Assembly: GCF_900167115.1 (NCBI RefSeq)
Contig: NZ_FUXZ01000003.1
Location: forward strand, 288,440-352,439
DNA length: 64,000 nt
DNA from: Eubacterium uniforme
Lineage (GTDB): Bacteria > Bacillota > Clostridia > Lachnospirales > Lachnospiraceae
Direction of reading: 5' to 3'
The translations under genes were made by a program, and so were the position numbers. This document shows positions 43,474-53,200 of the stretch, piece by piece. The notes below the pieces were generated by a model. It ran no database searches, had not been told where the DNA came from, and saw only the letters and a program-made list of their open reading frames with translations. The first letter of the stretch is position 1, and each line of letters begins with the position of its first letter.

Positions 43474-44805
43474 TTAGGAAAGCTTCATATAAAGTTTCAC
43501 TCTAAATCCTGCTACTTCGTTTGTCTTTTCATCAACCACGTTTTCACACTCTATGCTTCCATCCATCTTTTCCATAAGATACTTAGAAATAAAGAGCCCA
43601 AGGCCTGATCCATCCTTGCCTTTTGCATTAGTACCCCTGCTAAACTTTTCCATTATACTATCAAGTTCATCAGGATTTACACCTTTGCCTTTATCAGTTA
43701 ATTCAACAAGCAGGAACCCTTCCTTATATTCTGATTTCAAAACAATTTGAGATGCAGCATACTTATAAGAATTAGTAATAATATTACTAAAGACCTGAGA
43801 TATTCTCAGCTTATCAACATTTACTATACTGTCTTTAATAGGTAAAAAACCTTCTTTCTTAATGCTGTTTCCCTTTTCATCAACAACCTTATCAAGGTAA
43901 TCCGACTCTTCAAGTATACTTAGTAATTCTTTGCTACTAACTTCTCCGACAGTTACATTTAATTCTTCGAGTTCTTCAAGTGTTGCATGGAAAAGGTTTG
44001 AAATAAGACTATCAATCTTATCTGCCTTTTCATCTATTGATTTAATTGTCTTTCTTTCCTCATCATTCAAATCACCAAGAGATAAAACATCAGTCATAGC
44101 CTTTATCGAAGCAACTGGTGTTTTAATATCATGAGATAACTGAGCAACAAGTTCTTTCTTACTAGCATCCGCCTTTTTTTCAATTTCACGAGCTTTTAAA
44201 AGTTCTTCTCTCATAATATCAAAACTTTCAGTGAATTCACCGAATATATGATTTCGATCCATATCAAGCGGAACTGCTAAATCTCCACTTGCGATTCTTG
44301 TTGCATACTTCTTAAGCTTATCAAATGGCTTAAGCATTCTGCTATTTATATAATAGAACCCTGCTAAAAATACTATTAGCATTGCACCACATATGCATAC
44401 AGCGAATAAAGCAATACTATCAATCTTACTGTTATATCTATCTCTTAAATCATTTTTGATAATAAGATATCCAACAACTTCATCATCAACTTCAATATTT
44501 CTAACAACATCAAATCTTGAAGTAGCAGTCTGAATATTATTAGCAACATCTGCATCTGTATATTCTAAAACCATGTTATTACTATCTATAATACAGTAAT
44601 CATACTTAGTAGTTTTATCAATTAATTCATTATTCTTATTTTTATAATCATCCCATGATCTTTCAATGTCCTGTATCTGCCTATTAATATCAACGGTATA
44701 AACACTTTGCTTCAAACAGCTTTTACTCTGTTCAATATAAATGGTCATACCAATAATTGCACAGATACACAACACAGCAAATATCACAACCTGCTTTACC
44801 TTCAA
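43474..44805 (-). CDS. sensor histidine kinase
   Basis: 443 residues. Two membrane helices (about 6-25 and 127-150) enclose an outer sensor domain of about 100 residues; a HAMP domain follows (MLKPFDKLKKYATRIASGDL, about 150-205). HisKA with phospho-acceptor His in AQLSHDIKTPVASIKAM, N-box ITNSYKYA, G1 LTDKGKGV and G2 GSGLGLFISKYL are intact. Its start codon overlaps the response regulator stop by 4 bases (ATGA), so the two are a matched pair. The sensor domain has no recognisable fold; the ligand is unknown. Confidence 0.92.
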   Translation of the reverse strand: MKVKQVVIFAVLCICAIIGMTIYIEQSKSCLKQSVYTVDINRQIQDIERSWDDYKNKNNELIDKTTKYDYCIIDSNNMVLEYTDADVANNIQTATSRFDVVRNIEVDDEVVGYLIIKNDLRDRYNSKIDSIALFAVCICGAMLIVFLAGFYYINSRMLKPFDKLKKYATRIASGDLAVPLDMDRNHIFGEFTESFDIMREELLKAREIEKKADASKKELVAQLSHDIKTPVASIKAMTDVLSLGDLNDEERKTIKSIDEKADKIDSLISNLFHATLEELEELNVTVGEVSSKELLSILEESDYLDKVVDEKGNSIKKEGFLPIKDSIVNVDKLRISQVFSNIITNSYKYAASQIVLKSEYKEGFLLVELTDKGKGVNPDELDSIMEKFSRGTNAKGKDGSGLGLFISKYLMEKMDGSIECENVVDEKTNEVAGFRVKLYMKLS

Positions 44806-45593
44806 TTCTTATCCTCCAACATAAAACCTCTTCCCCATACAGTTTTTATAAACTCTGGTTCACTGGCATTATCCTCAATCTTCTCCCTTAGATGTCTTAT
44901 ATGAACATTAAGTGTAACATCCCCAACATAATCTGTTTCCCAGACCTTTTCAAACAATTCATCCTTAGTAAGAACTCTATTCTTATTATTTATCATATAT
45001 AGTAAAAGCTTATATTCCATTGCCTTAAGCATTATGCTTTCATCATTCTTTATAATACAAGCTTTTCTCTTATCAAGTTTTGCATTACCAACATCAACAA
45101 TATAGTCATTAACATTTTCAGATTTATTTATATTACTATCCCTGTTATCTGTATTAGTATCCAAATTATTTATATTTCCATCTGTGCTATTTTCATTACC
45201 ACTTGAATTACCTGTATTAACACCATCACTTTCATATCTCTTAAGTGTTGCTTTTACTTTTGCGAGTAAAACACCAAGTGAATATGGCTTACAAATATAA
45301 TCATCTCCACCTATACTAAGCCCAAGTAACATATCATCTTCAGATGTTCTCGCGCTAATAAAGAATATAGGAATATCCATACTCTTTCTAATCTCCTGGC
45401 ATAATTCAAATCCAGAATCACCACCCAAATTTATATCAAGTAAAATTAATGAACAAGTATTTTCCTTAAAAAACTCAAGTGCTCCCTTACTATCAAACGC
45501 ATAACTTGCAGTAACATCTGACATATTAAAATACTTCGCTGTATATTCAGTTAATTCCACCTCATCATCAACAATCAAAACACTATAGTGCAT
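44802..45593 (-). CDS. OmpR-family response regulator with Asn-rich linker
   Basis: 263 residues from ATG 45593 (MHYSVLIVDDE); TTG 45623 and ATG 45605 are in-frame alternatives with poorer sites. Receiver domain about 1-115: acidic pair IVDDE, phospho-acceptor Asp in ILLDINLGGDSG, Ser/Thr in ISARTSE, Lys in YICKPYS. The C-terminal winged helix (LMLKAMEYKLLLYM-type core, LNVHIRHLREKIED, VWGRGFML) is normal. Between them is an unusual low-complexity linker of about 45 residues, almost all Asn, Asp, Ser, Gly and Thr. Followed by its cognate kinase. The promoter region holds the 73-bp repeat array, which may be its own binding sites. Confidence 0.92.
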   Translation of the reverse strand: MHYSVLIVDDEVELTEYTAKYFNMSDVTASYAFDSKGALEFFKENTCSLILLDINLGGDSGFELCQEIRKSMDIPIFFISARTSEDDMLLGLSIGGDDYICKPYSLGVLLAKVKATLKRYESDGVNTGNSSGNENSTDGNINNLDTNTDNRDSNINKSENVNDYIVDVGNAKLDKRKACIIKNDESIMLKAMEYKLLLYMINNKNRVLTKDELFEKVWETDYVGDVTLNVHIRHLREKIEDNASEPEFIKTVWGRGFMLEDKN

Positions 45594-45630
45594 ATCTTCC
45601 ACCATCCATAATATATTTTCCAAGTTATCA

Positions 45631-45961
45631 TTTCTTACTTCTTATGCTTTTTCAGCTAAAAGTAAGACTATCTCAACCTTCACTCATCATTAGCAAGCTG
45701 TTTTTTCTTACTTTTAGAGAGTTTCCAATCAAAAGTAAGACTTTCTCATTCTCCACTCATCATTAGCAAGTTTATTTTTCTTACTTTTAGAGAGTTTCCA
45801 ATCAAAAGTAAGACTTTCTCATTCTCCACTCATCATTAGCAAGTTGTTTTTTTCTTACTTTTAGAGATTTTCCAATCAAAAGTAAGGCTTTCTCAACCTC
45901 CACTCATCATTAGCAAGTTGCTTTTTCTTACTTCTTATGCTTTTTCAGTCAAAAGTAAGAA
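45631..45961. repeat. array of 73-74 bp tandem repeats with hairpins
   Basis: Unit starts at 45631, 45704, 45777, 45851 and 45924 (last partial), spacing 73, 73, 74, 73. Most units hold an inverted repeat, CTTACTTTT then about 15 bases then AAAAGTAAG, and a conserved spacer with CACTCATCATTAGCAAG. The first and last copies share a variant loop (CTTATGCTTTTTCAG). Period is not a multiple of three and no frame is kept, so it is not coding. It starts 38 bases upstream of the response-regulator start codon. 73.5 bp equals seven DNA turns, as expected for aligned protein sites. Confidence 0.9.
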
Positions 45962-45986
45962 TATCAACCATGCACAGGGCAAACAA
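45958..45986 (-). promoter_or_regulatory. possible promoter for the two-component operon upstream of the array
   Basis: Minus strand TTGTTT (45986-45981), 17-base spacer ending TGA, TATTCT (45963-45958). If used, the array would be transcribed as a leader of about 360 bases ahead of the response regulator. Beside it, 45985-46015 holds a hairpin (AAGGA/TCCTT outer, CCCAC/GTGGG inner). Confidence 0.35.
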
Positions 45987-46033
45987 GGAAACCTCCCACA
46001 AGTGGGTCCCTCCTTATTTACAAATATTATAAC

Positions 46034-46063
46034 AAAAAAGTGCAGTAAAAACTGCACTTTTTT
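46034..46063. terminator. bidirectional terminator of the GH43 gene
   Basis: Perfect 13-bp stem AAAAAAGTGCAGT / ACTGCACTTTTTT with a 4-base loop, 48 bases past the GH43 stop. U tract on either strand. Confidence 0.88.
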
Positions 46064-46110
46064 GAACCTGGCTCTAAACCAACTAAGATCTAAGCCACAA
46101 AATCAAGAAT

Positions 46111-47958
46111 CTACACCAACTCAAATTCCTGGATTTCAATACTTCCACCGCCACTATAAGTAATATAAAGTGGACTTACACCATCAGGAATTGCTGCATC
46201 AATATCATAAACCTGCCAGTGATTTGTATGATGTACCTGAGCCTTGCCTAAAACTTCACCATCCATTGAAGTTCTAATTTCAATAAAGCCCATACCATAA
46301 CCTCTGGCAAAAACTCTAACCTTTTTAACTCCATTAAATTCAAAATACTTAAATCCAATACCTGAATTCTCAGTAACATTATGAACGAATGAAAGTCTCT
46401 TATCTCCATCAGCTCCATCCTGCTTAATAAATGGAACTTCTGACTGACCAATATAAACTCCCATGTCCTTCTTATATACATGACAAGCTATGTATGCTGG
46501 ATACTTTCCCTTACCAACAAGTGGTCCACCATTAAGACCACAAGAAGTAATCTCAACCTGATTGATTGTACCATCTTCATTGAATGAAATCTTTTCAGCA
46601 CATCCCTGACGACAGTACCAAGTATTATTTGTATGTCTATGATAAAAGATATACCATTCATCACCGATTTCAATAATACTACCATGGTTATTAGCACCAG
46701 GAGCAACTGGAGTTTTACCATCCTTGTATGTATCAATTCCCAAATCACAGTTACTTACAATAACACCACCATAAGTAAATGGACCAACAGGGCTATCACT
46801 CATTGCATAACAAAGCTCATGCATAGCAGCTGATGAATAAACAAAATAATACTTACCATTACGCTTTCTAATTGAAGGTGCTTCAAAGAATGGATGCTCA
46901 TTAAAATCTGGAGCAAATTCCTTGTTCATGCAACCAGGTGCAACAAGCTTTGGATTCTCAATAATAGTAACCATGTCCTTATCTAAAACTGTAACGAATG
47001 AACCTGTTCTTGATGTATCTCCAGGGCCACAGAATCCAAGATAAAGATAAGTCTTATCACCCTCTGTAATTACGCCAGGATCAAATGAAGGTTCATCGCC
47101 TTCTTTCTCACCAAGTTTAGTTCCATCTGCATAATGAACATAACCATGGAATTCAAACTCACCTGCAGGTGTATCACAAACTGCAACTGAAACAATTGGA
47201 AGATGATCTAAAACATAGTATAAATAATACTTTCCATCAGGTCCAATTGTAATATCAGGCGCATATAAACACATAGTTCCATCTGTATTAGCTGGATCCT
47301 TTGTTTTCTTATAAATCACACCTTCATATCTCCAATTACCAAGATCATCAATAGGTGCTGAATAACATACATAGTCACCCATACAGAACACTGCACCATT
47401 ATAGATATCATGTGAACCATAAACATAAACACGTCCATCAAAAACATATGGCTCTCCATCAGGTACATATTCAAAATGTGGAAGGTATGGATTAACAGCT
47501 TGCTTCTTACCTTCAATCACATAAACATGAAGTACATAATCACTACCCTTAACCTCAAGATATGCCTTTGCATCCTTAGCAAATACTTCCGTCAATTTAT
47601 CACTACTTGATAAAAACTTATCTTCATCACATGGATAATATCCTAAAGAATCATAGATATCATCCTCCATAAGTTTATATTCTTCATTTGTTTTAATATT
47701 AGCAGTAGCATTAACATATACGTTACTACCATCATTACCTTTAAGAACAATACCGAAGCGGTAACTAGCAAATAAACTCTTAGCCTTAGTTATAACTGCA
47801 TTACCACTAACAACACTTCCTTCGTATGTTTCTGTTTTTGTGTTACCATCAAGAGATAACTTAATAATCTCTTCGTTAACACCACTAACTTTTTCTTCTT
47901 CCTTAACACTTAAGTTAATTGAAAGAATCTCTTTTTTCTTTAACTCTTTCTGAAACAT
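46111..47958 (-). CDS. cytoplasmic GH43 glycosidase with C-terminal CBM6-like module
   Basis: 615 residues from ATG 47958, which follows AAAGGAGGAG; the frame continues 50 codons upstream into the kinase gene, without a site. An N-terminal beta region (about 1-150) precedes a five-bladed beta-propeller (about 155-480): general-base Asp in YVPDGEPYVFDG, pKa-modulating Asp in LYAPDITIGPDG, acid Glu in FFEAPSIRKRNG, NNHGSIIEI late in the fold. The last 115 residues look like CBM6 (VRVFARGYGMGFIEIR). No signal peptide, so it acts on imported oligosaccharides, probably arabinose- or xylose-containing; the sugar is not determined. 73 bases after the pyridoxal kinase stop. Confidence 0.88.
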   Translation of the reverse strand: MFQKELKKKEILSINLSVKEEEKVSGVNEEIIKLSLDGNTKTETYEGSVVSGNAVITKAKSLFASYRFGIVLKGNDGSNVYVNATANIKTNEEYKLMEDDIYDSLGYYPCDEDKFLSSSDKLTEVFAKDAKAYLEVKGSDYVLHVYVIEGKKQAVNPYLPHFEYVPDGEPYVFDGRVYVYGSHDIYNGAVFCMGDYVCYSAPIDDLGNWRYEGVIYKKTKDPANTDGTMCLYAPDITIGPDGKYYLYYVLDHLPIVSVAVCDTPAGEFEFHGYVHYADGTKLGEKEGDEPSFDPGVITEGDKTYLYLGFCGPGDTSRTGSFVTVLDKDMVTIIENPKLVAPGCMNKEFAPDFNEHPFFEAPSIRKRNGKYYFVYSSAAMHELCYAMSDSPVGPFTYGGVIVSNCDLGIDTYKDGKTPVAPGANNHGSIIEIGDEWYIFYHRHTNNTWYCRQGCAEKISFNEDGTINQVEITSCGLNGGPLVGKGKYPAYIACHVYKKDMGVYIGQSEVPFIKQDGADGDKRLSFVHNVTENSGIGFKYFEFNGVKKVRVFARGYGMGFIEIRTSMDGEVLGKAQVHHTNHWQVYDIDAAIPDGVSPLYITYSGGGSIEIQEFELV

Positions 47959-48031
47959 AGCTCCTCCTTTTTTAGCAATAAATATTTTAAAAAATGCCCC
48001 CTGCATAAATACAAACATAAAAAGATTAAAA

Positions 48032-48865
48032 CTAATCTTCAATTCTCTTAATAAGTTCTGGTAAAGTGCTTTCAAAGTTAACACCATACCAAGGTCTCTT
48101 AGGATCATCCTTGGTAGCTTCGATAGTAAGAGCAGTATAATCAGCTGCTAAACTAAATGCCTCATCAAGTGAAAATCCTCTAGTAAGAGCCCCTACTGAA
48201 ACACTAGCAAATATATCGCCAGTTCCATGAAATACTGCATCAACCTTATCATTTTGATACATAAAATACTCTTCAGTTTTCTTATTATACCCGTAAACAC
48301 CAGTCTTCCCCTCAGAAAGAGAAACACCAGTAATTACTACAACATCACTACCAAATGTAGAAAGTCTTTCAATAAGTTCTAAAACATAAGCCTCATCATA
48401 CTTTTCCTTATATGGCATACCTGTCATGAAACACGCTTCAGTTATATTAGGGACAATCACATCCGCATATGCACAAAGAGTAGCATTTTCCCTAGCATAG
48501 TCTTCATCAAAATTAGGATATAACTTTCCATTATCACCCATAACAGGATCTACAAAAACTAAAGTATCCTTTGTTTTAAAATCATTTATAACTTTCTTGG
48601 CTATATCAATTTCTTCCTTAGAACCTAAATAACCTGTATATATTGTATCAAATTTTACGTCCTGAGATTTCCAATGTTCTGTAATCGGAACAAGTTCATC
48701 TGTTAAATCCTTAAACGTAAAATTTTTAAACATCGTATGTGTGGATAAAAGAGCTGTTGGAAGAATTGTTGTTTCTATACCCATTGCTGAAATTACAGGT
48801 AATGCAACAGTAATTGAACACTTTCCTAAACATGATATATCCTGCATTGTAAGTACACGTTTCAT
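48032..48865 (-). CDS. pyridoxal/pyridoxamine kinase
   Basis: 277 residues, ribokinase fold. Phosphorylates B6 vitamers with ATP for salvage of pyridoxal phosphate. Motifs: MQDISCLGKCSITVALPVISAMG at the N-terminus (in two pieces around Cys), FVDPVMGDNGKLY for the metal and phosphate site, VPNITEACFMTG, and the anion-hole GTGD in FHGTGDIFASVSVG. Length typical of the PdxY/PdxK group in Clostridia; I do not choose between the two symbols. The nearby PatB-type lyase uses PLP but is not linked by operon. AAGGAGAATAAT precedes ATG 48865. Confidence 0.92.
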   Translation of the reverse strand: MKRVLTMQDISCLGKCSITVALPVISAMGIETTILPTALLSTHTMFKNFTFKDLTDELVPITEHWKSQDVKFDTIYTGYLGSKEEIDIAKKVINDFKTKDTLVFVDPVMGDNGKLYPNFDEDYARENATLCAYADVIVPNITEACFMTGMPYKEKYDEAYVLELIERLSTFGSDVVVITGVSLSEGKTGVYGYNKKTEEYFMYQNDKVDAVFHGTGDIFASVSVGALTRGFSLDEAFSLAADYTALTIEATKDDPKRPWYGVNFESTLPELIKRIED

Positions 48866-48980
48866 TATTATTCTCCTTAAAGCGATTAATTAATCACCCA
48901 ATACCATTAACCCTACTCTAGACTTAGTATCATAATGCTACTTAACATATCTAAAACTTGTTATAAAAAATAACAATATT

Positions 48981-49511
48981 CTACTTATTCTTCTTTTTAT
49001 TATCTATATTCTTCATAGCCTTATCCTTAATACCTTCAGACTTGCCCTCTTCCTTTATCTTAACAGCCATTTTCTTTTTCTGCTTTTCAAGGCTCTTTTC
49101 ATCAGCCTTATCCATTAAATCATTCGCTTTATTAACAACCTTACTACCAAAGGATTCATATACAACATTGCCTGCAACTGCTGCCAAAAAAACTATTAAA
49201 ACATAACCTATTCCCATTACAATCAAAGACTGAATAGTAACATATGGCATAACAATTGAAAATAGATAAATTACAGCAAATACTATGACAACCTTACGTA
49301 TTTCACCTGTAAATATCGTATATAAAAATGTAACAATAAAAATCCCTATAGGTATCACAAAAAGATACATTGCTGCTGCCGCATCTTTTGGATTATTATT
49401 AGAACTTCTATATTCCTTATACAAAAGAGTAGGAACTGTATACATAATATTAATTATAAAAATGATATACAAATATTCCTTTAATCCAATATTTCTTCTG
49501 ACTGTTCCCAT
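48981..49511 (-). CDS. small integral membrane protein, unknown function
   Basis: 176 residues from ATG 49511 (AAAGGAGATTATC upstream). Four hydrophobic segments (about 8-28, 43-66, 74-98, 100-125) are followed by a charged C-terminal tail of about 50 residues rich in Lys and Glu, possibly coiled-coil. No family recognised. It starts 11 bases after the stop of the zinc-ribbon membrane protein gene, so the two form an operon; both may work together in the membrane. Confidence 0.7.
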   Translation of the reverse strand: MGTVRRNIGLKEYLYIIFIINIMYTVPTLLYKEYRSSNNNPKDAAAAMYLFVIPIGIFIVTFLYTIFTGEIRKVVIVFAVIYLFSIVMPYVTIQSLIVMGIGYVLIVFLAAVAGNVVYESFGSKVVNKANDLMDKADEKSLEKQKKKMAVKIKEEGKSEGIKDKAMKNIDNKKKNK

Positions 49512-49522
49512 GATAATCTCCT

Positions 49523-50020
49523 TTAATTTCTTCCGCCCCATCTTGCAATTTTAATAATTGAAGTATATAAAACATCTCGAATAATATGTCTTATGATAAA
49601 TACAACTTGAACTCCTAGACAAGCACTTTCTATCGTTCCATAAAAAAGATAAAATAGAGCTGCCCCTACAGGAATAAACAAAATTCCACTTTTAAACCTA
49701 GTACTTCCACCGAATATATGTGCTAAATACACAATCAGATTAACTGCAGTTGTAAAATATAAAATCGGATATATTTCCAAAAAATATGAAACTACGCCAA
49801 TTGTAGCAAATACCAGAAAAAACATATAATTAAATCCAAGAATTCCAAACATCATTCTTCCTATTTTTTCTTCATTCTCTTCAATACGTGGATCAACTGG
49901 TCTTCTACTTTCCTTATCAATTTCACTTCCACATTCAGGACATACCAAACTATCTAAATCCTTCATGCTGATTATATTAAATTCAAATTCCTTCTGACAT
50001 TTTTCACAATATCTTTTCAT
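49523..50020 (-). CDS. zinc-ribbon membrane protein, unknown function
   Basis: 165 residues from ATG 50020 (GGGGA six bases upstream; TTG 50026 is the alternative). An N-terminal CxxC pair (CEKC) and a second (CPEC) make a zinc ribbon of about 35 residues. Then an acidic stretch and three to four hydrophobic segments (about 58-82, 88-108, 112-150). Family not recognised. First gene of the two-gene unit with the 176-residue membrane protein. Confidence 0.7.
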   Translation of the reverse strand: MKRYCEKCQKEFEFNIISMKDLDSLVCPECGSEIDKESRRPVDPRIEENEEKIGRMMFGILGFNYMFFLVFATIGVVSYFLEIYPILYFTTAVNLIVYLAHIFGGSTRFKSGILFIPVGAALFYLFYGTIESACLGVQVVFIIRHIIRDVLYTSIIKIARWGGRN

Positions 50021-50144
50021 TATCAATCCCCAAAACTTGTTCCATAAATCTCACCAAACAAAGTTCTATAAATAGAACATATAAAAAAACACATTCCCCT
50101 ATATATTAACATATTTAAACATAAAAAGCATTATAAAACTTAAA

Positions 50145-50170
50145 AGGAGATGCGAAAAATCGCATCTCCT
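50145..50170 (-). terminator. terminator of the CotH operon
   Basis: Perfect 10-bp stem AGGAGATGCG / CGCATCTCCT with a 6-base loop, followed on minus by TTTTAAGTTTT. It lies about 48 bases past the stop of the third CotH gene. Its sequence is closely related to the hairpins at 57272-57294 and 61171-61193. Confidence 0.85.
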
Positions 50171-50218
50171 CAAATTCATATTAAATAACTTTATAAAACA
50201 CATTCGTGCAATCATCAA

Positions 50219-53200
50219 TTATTTAACCTTATATCCCTTACATTTAGCTTTCTTTAAAGCCTTCTTAGCCTTCTTTACAAGCTTCTTATTAACCTTAATA
50301 GTTACTTTCTTGCCCTTCTTAAAGAATGCCTTCTTACCAATCTTAGGTAATTTATTTCCCTTGATTGTAACCTTTGTAAGCTTCTTAGCCTTAGCGAATG
50401 CCTTAGCTCCAATTTCAGTAACATTATACTTATAACCATCAATAGTTACAGTACTCTTAATTACAGCCTTCTTAGTATTCTTCTTAAGGAGACCTGTAAT
50501 CTTAACTTCACCAGCAACCTTCTTATCATCAGAAGCTGCCTTTGTTACCTTAAACTTGTATGTCTTATCTTTAAGTGTAGTACCTACTGCAGGTGCCTTA
50601 GTAGCCTCAGATTTCTTTTCATCCTTCTTAGCTTCTTCAGTTTTCTTGTTACCAACAGTTACTTTTATAATTTTAGCTTTATTATTATAAGTTGCATGAT
50701 TAACAACAACAATACTTGCTTCGCCATCAGCTTTTGCTGTAATTACACCATCTCTAGATACTGAAGCTACACTTTCGTCTGATGAAGCATATGAATATGA
50801 ATCTAAATTTGTATAATCTCTATATTTACCATCTTCATACTTAACCTCAATCTTTTTAGTTTCACCAACTTTAAGATTGATTTCTTTATCTACAGAATAT
50901 TTTTCTTCATCAACGAATTTTGACTTATCATCTATAACCACAAGTTTTGTACTTATTTCTTTATCACCATATTTAACAATAATTGTTAATTCCTGAGGAC
51001 CTCCTACTTCAAGATAATAACCATATATATTTGCATATACTGATTCATCAGCATTTTCATCTTTTTCTACCTTGAATGAAATATCTTCTAATAAAGCATC
51101 TATTGGTTCATACTTAATCAAATCCAATAAGTTAATCTCATTATATGCATAATAATCTTCTTCATAATATGAATCATATCTCTTTTCTACGTAATGGTAG
51201 AATGTATCTGCAAGGAATTCAACTTTCTCAACTTCCTTTGCACCAATTTCTTTATACTGTGCAAAAATCGAAGGAATGTAATAGAATAATTGGCCTTCCC
51301 ATTCTTCAGTAAGAAAGATATTATCACCAGGAACATACTTAACGTAATTACCAGTCTCATCTCTATAATACCATCCCTTAAATTCATAACCATCACGTTC
51401 AGGTGCTTCTGGCATATCTTCTTCATTAATGTATCCATAAATTCCATTTTCTCTAACTTCCATAACAACTGGAATTTCTGCATATGGATCAACATCCATG
51501 AAACAATCTTCTTCATTTAAGAAGAACCTCGCATTTGCACCTTCGCCAAATGAACCAGCATTTCCTAAAACATCATCAATAGTTTCATCACAGAAAACTA
51601 TTCTTTTTGCCACAAAATCTTTTAATCTATTTATTTCATTAAAATAATTAAGTGTATAAACATTACCTTCTGGATCAAAATTAACCCTTTCACCGCTTTC
51701 AGCATAATCAGAATCTTCATAATCACCCATAAGGATTGATCTTTTTACCTGATAATTTGCTAATGCAGACATATATGTTTCCTCTGCAAATTGATCAAGT
51801 TTACCACCTTCTGAAATCATTTCTTCCAAAATTGGTTTTAAAACTTTCCATCTATTTTCAACATTTTTAGCGAACTGTTCATCACTTGAAAGAAGTTTTG
51901 AAACCCAAGGTGCTCTATTAGTAAGACCATATCCATCAAAATTATCTGCTTCTGTTTCTGTTGCATTCCATGCAACGAAATCGAAATCCCAAACCGGACC
52001 CCAGAATAACTTACCATTTCTTGGCTTATAAAGATATGTACTACCACCATAATAAGCATCACCATTTAATGAAAATTCCTGAATTAAGTAATAATCAATA
52101 AGTGACTGCTCATCCATGTAATCTCTCCAAGTTGCGCCATCAGGAATATCAAGTTCTTCCTCATCAACTTCTTCAGCATCATCAAGAGCATCCTTTGTTG
52201 TAAATGCTGTTGGTTCAAATTCCTCTTCTTCTGATTCAATTGGTTCTAAGTCTGATATTAACTTATTAATAATAGCAAAATAATTATTAATATATTTAAG
52301 CTGAGCTTCCTTACCTTTTTCACTGTAATCAGCATCATATTCTGGACTTTCAATTACAAAATCATAAGGTGTAGTTGTGATTCTCTCTTCACTACCATCA
52401 CTTGTAAGCCATGATCCACCCATGTTAATTAAGTAGCCACCAGTAACAATTTCTGGATCAGCTGGATCTTCACCTTCTTCTAATTCCTCAAGGTCATCAA
52501 TATCAACTCTTGATTCTCCAACTCTAATCTGTTCACAAAGCTGATAACTACCATAATATTCACCATTAATTACAAGATTTACGCACACGCTCTCAGGTGT
52601 ATAATTAAGTCCAAGTTCCTTAGCAATTTCAAAAGTAAATCTGTTTCTAAGAAGTGTATAATCATAGTAATTTGCTAAAAGAATCCAATGCTTATTTGCA
52701 CCCATTCCAAACAAATCAGCCTTCTTATTAAGTTTAACTTTATAAGGCTTCTTACTTGCCTTCCATGTAGAATTACCTCTACCTCTGATATAATCAAGTT
52801 CATATTTCTGGTCATTATCAACACCGGGAATTTCAGTAATCATATCACCAGTACTTTCAACTGTGTGATTCTCTGATGCATTAACAGCATCCATACTAGC
52901 GAAATCAGAATCCAAATCAAAATCAAGAACTGGAGTGCTTCCTTCTATAAAGAATAAACTTTCTAAGAATAAGTTAGTATTAACACCAGTCTTAGCAATG
53001 ATTTTACCTTCATTATCAACTGCTTCATTAGCAACAACCTTTAAGTAAACCTTATGACTACCACTTAAATTTTCGCCTCTAACATCAACTGTATAAGCCT
53101 TAGTCTTTTCCCAATCGCTGTCACCTGAACGCTTGATTTTAATTTCAGCAAATGCATCTTCACTATCATCAAGATATAAATATGCTTTAGCCTTTAAATT

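Noticed and set aside
45631..45961. CRISPR array
   Set aside because: Units are 73-74 bp and conserved along almost their whole length, with no variable spacers and no cas genes nearby.
45631..45961. Integron attC-type sites
   Set aside because: No core sites or integrase, and no gene cassettes between the units.
45972..45984. GCACAGGGCAAAC, the opening of the c-di-GMP-I riboswitch consensus
   Set aside because: The following GGACGCAAAGCC core and the second stem are missing; the next bases form an unrelated hairpin. No plus-strand gene follows within a sensible distance.
47959..48108. Longer GH43 start overlapping the pyridoxal kinase gene
   Set aside because: ATG 47958 has AAAGGAGGAG; the extension is a hydrophobic run produced by the other reading frame of the kinase gene end.
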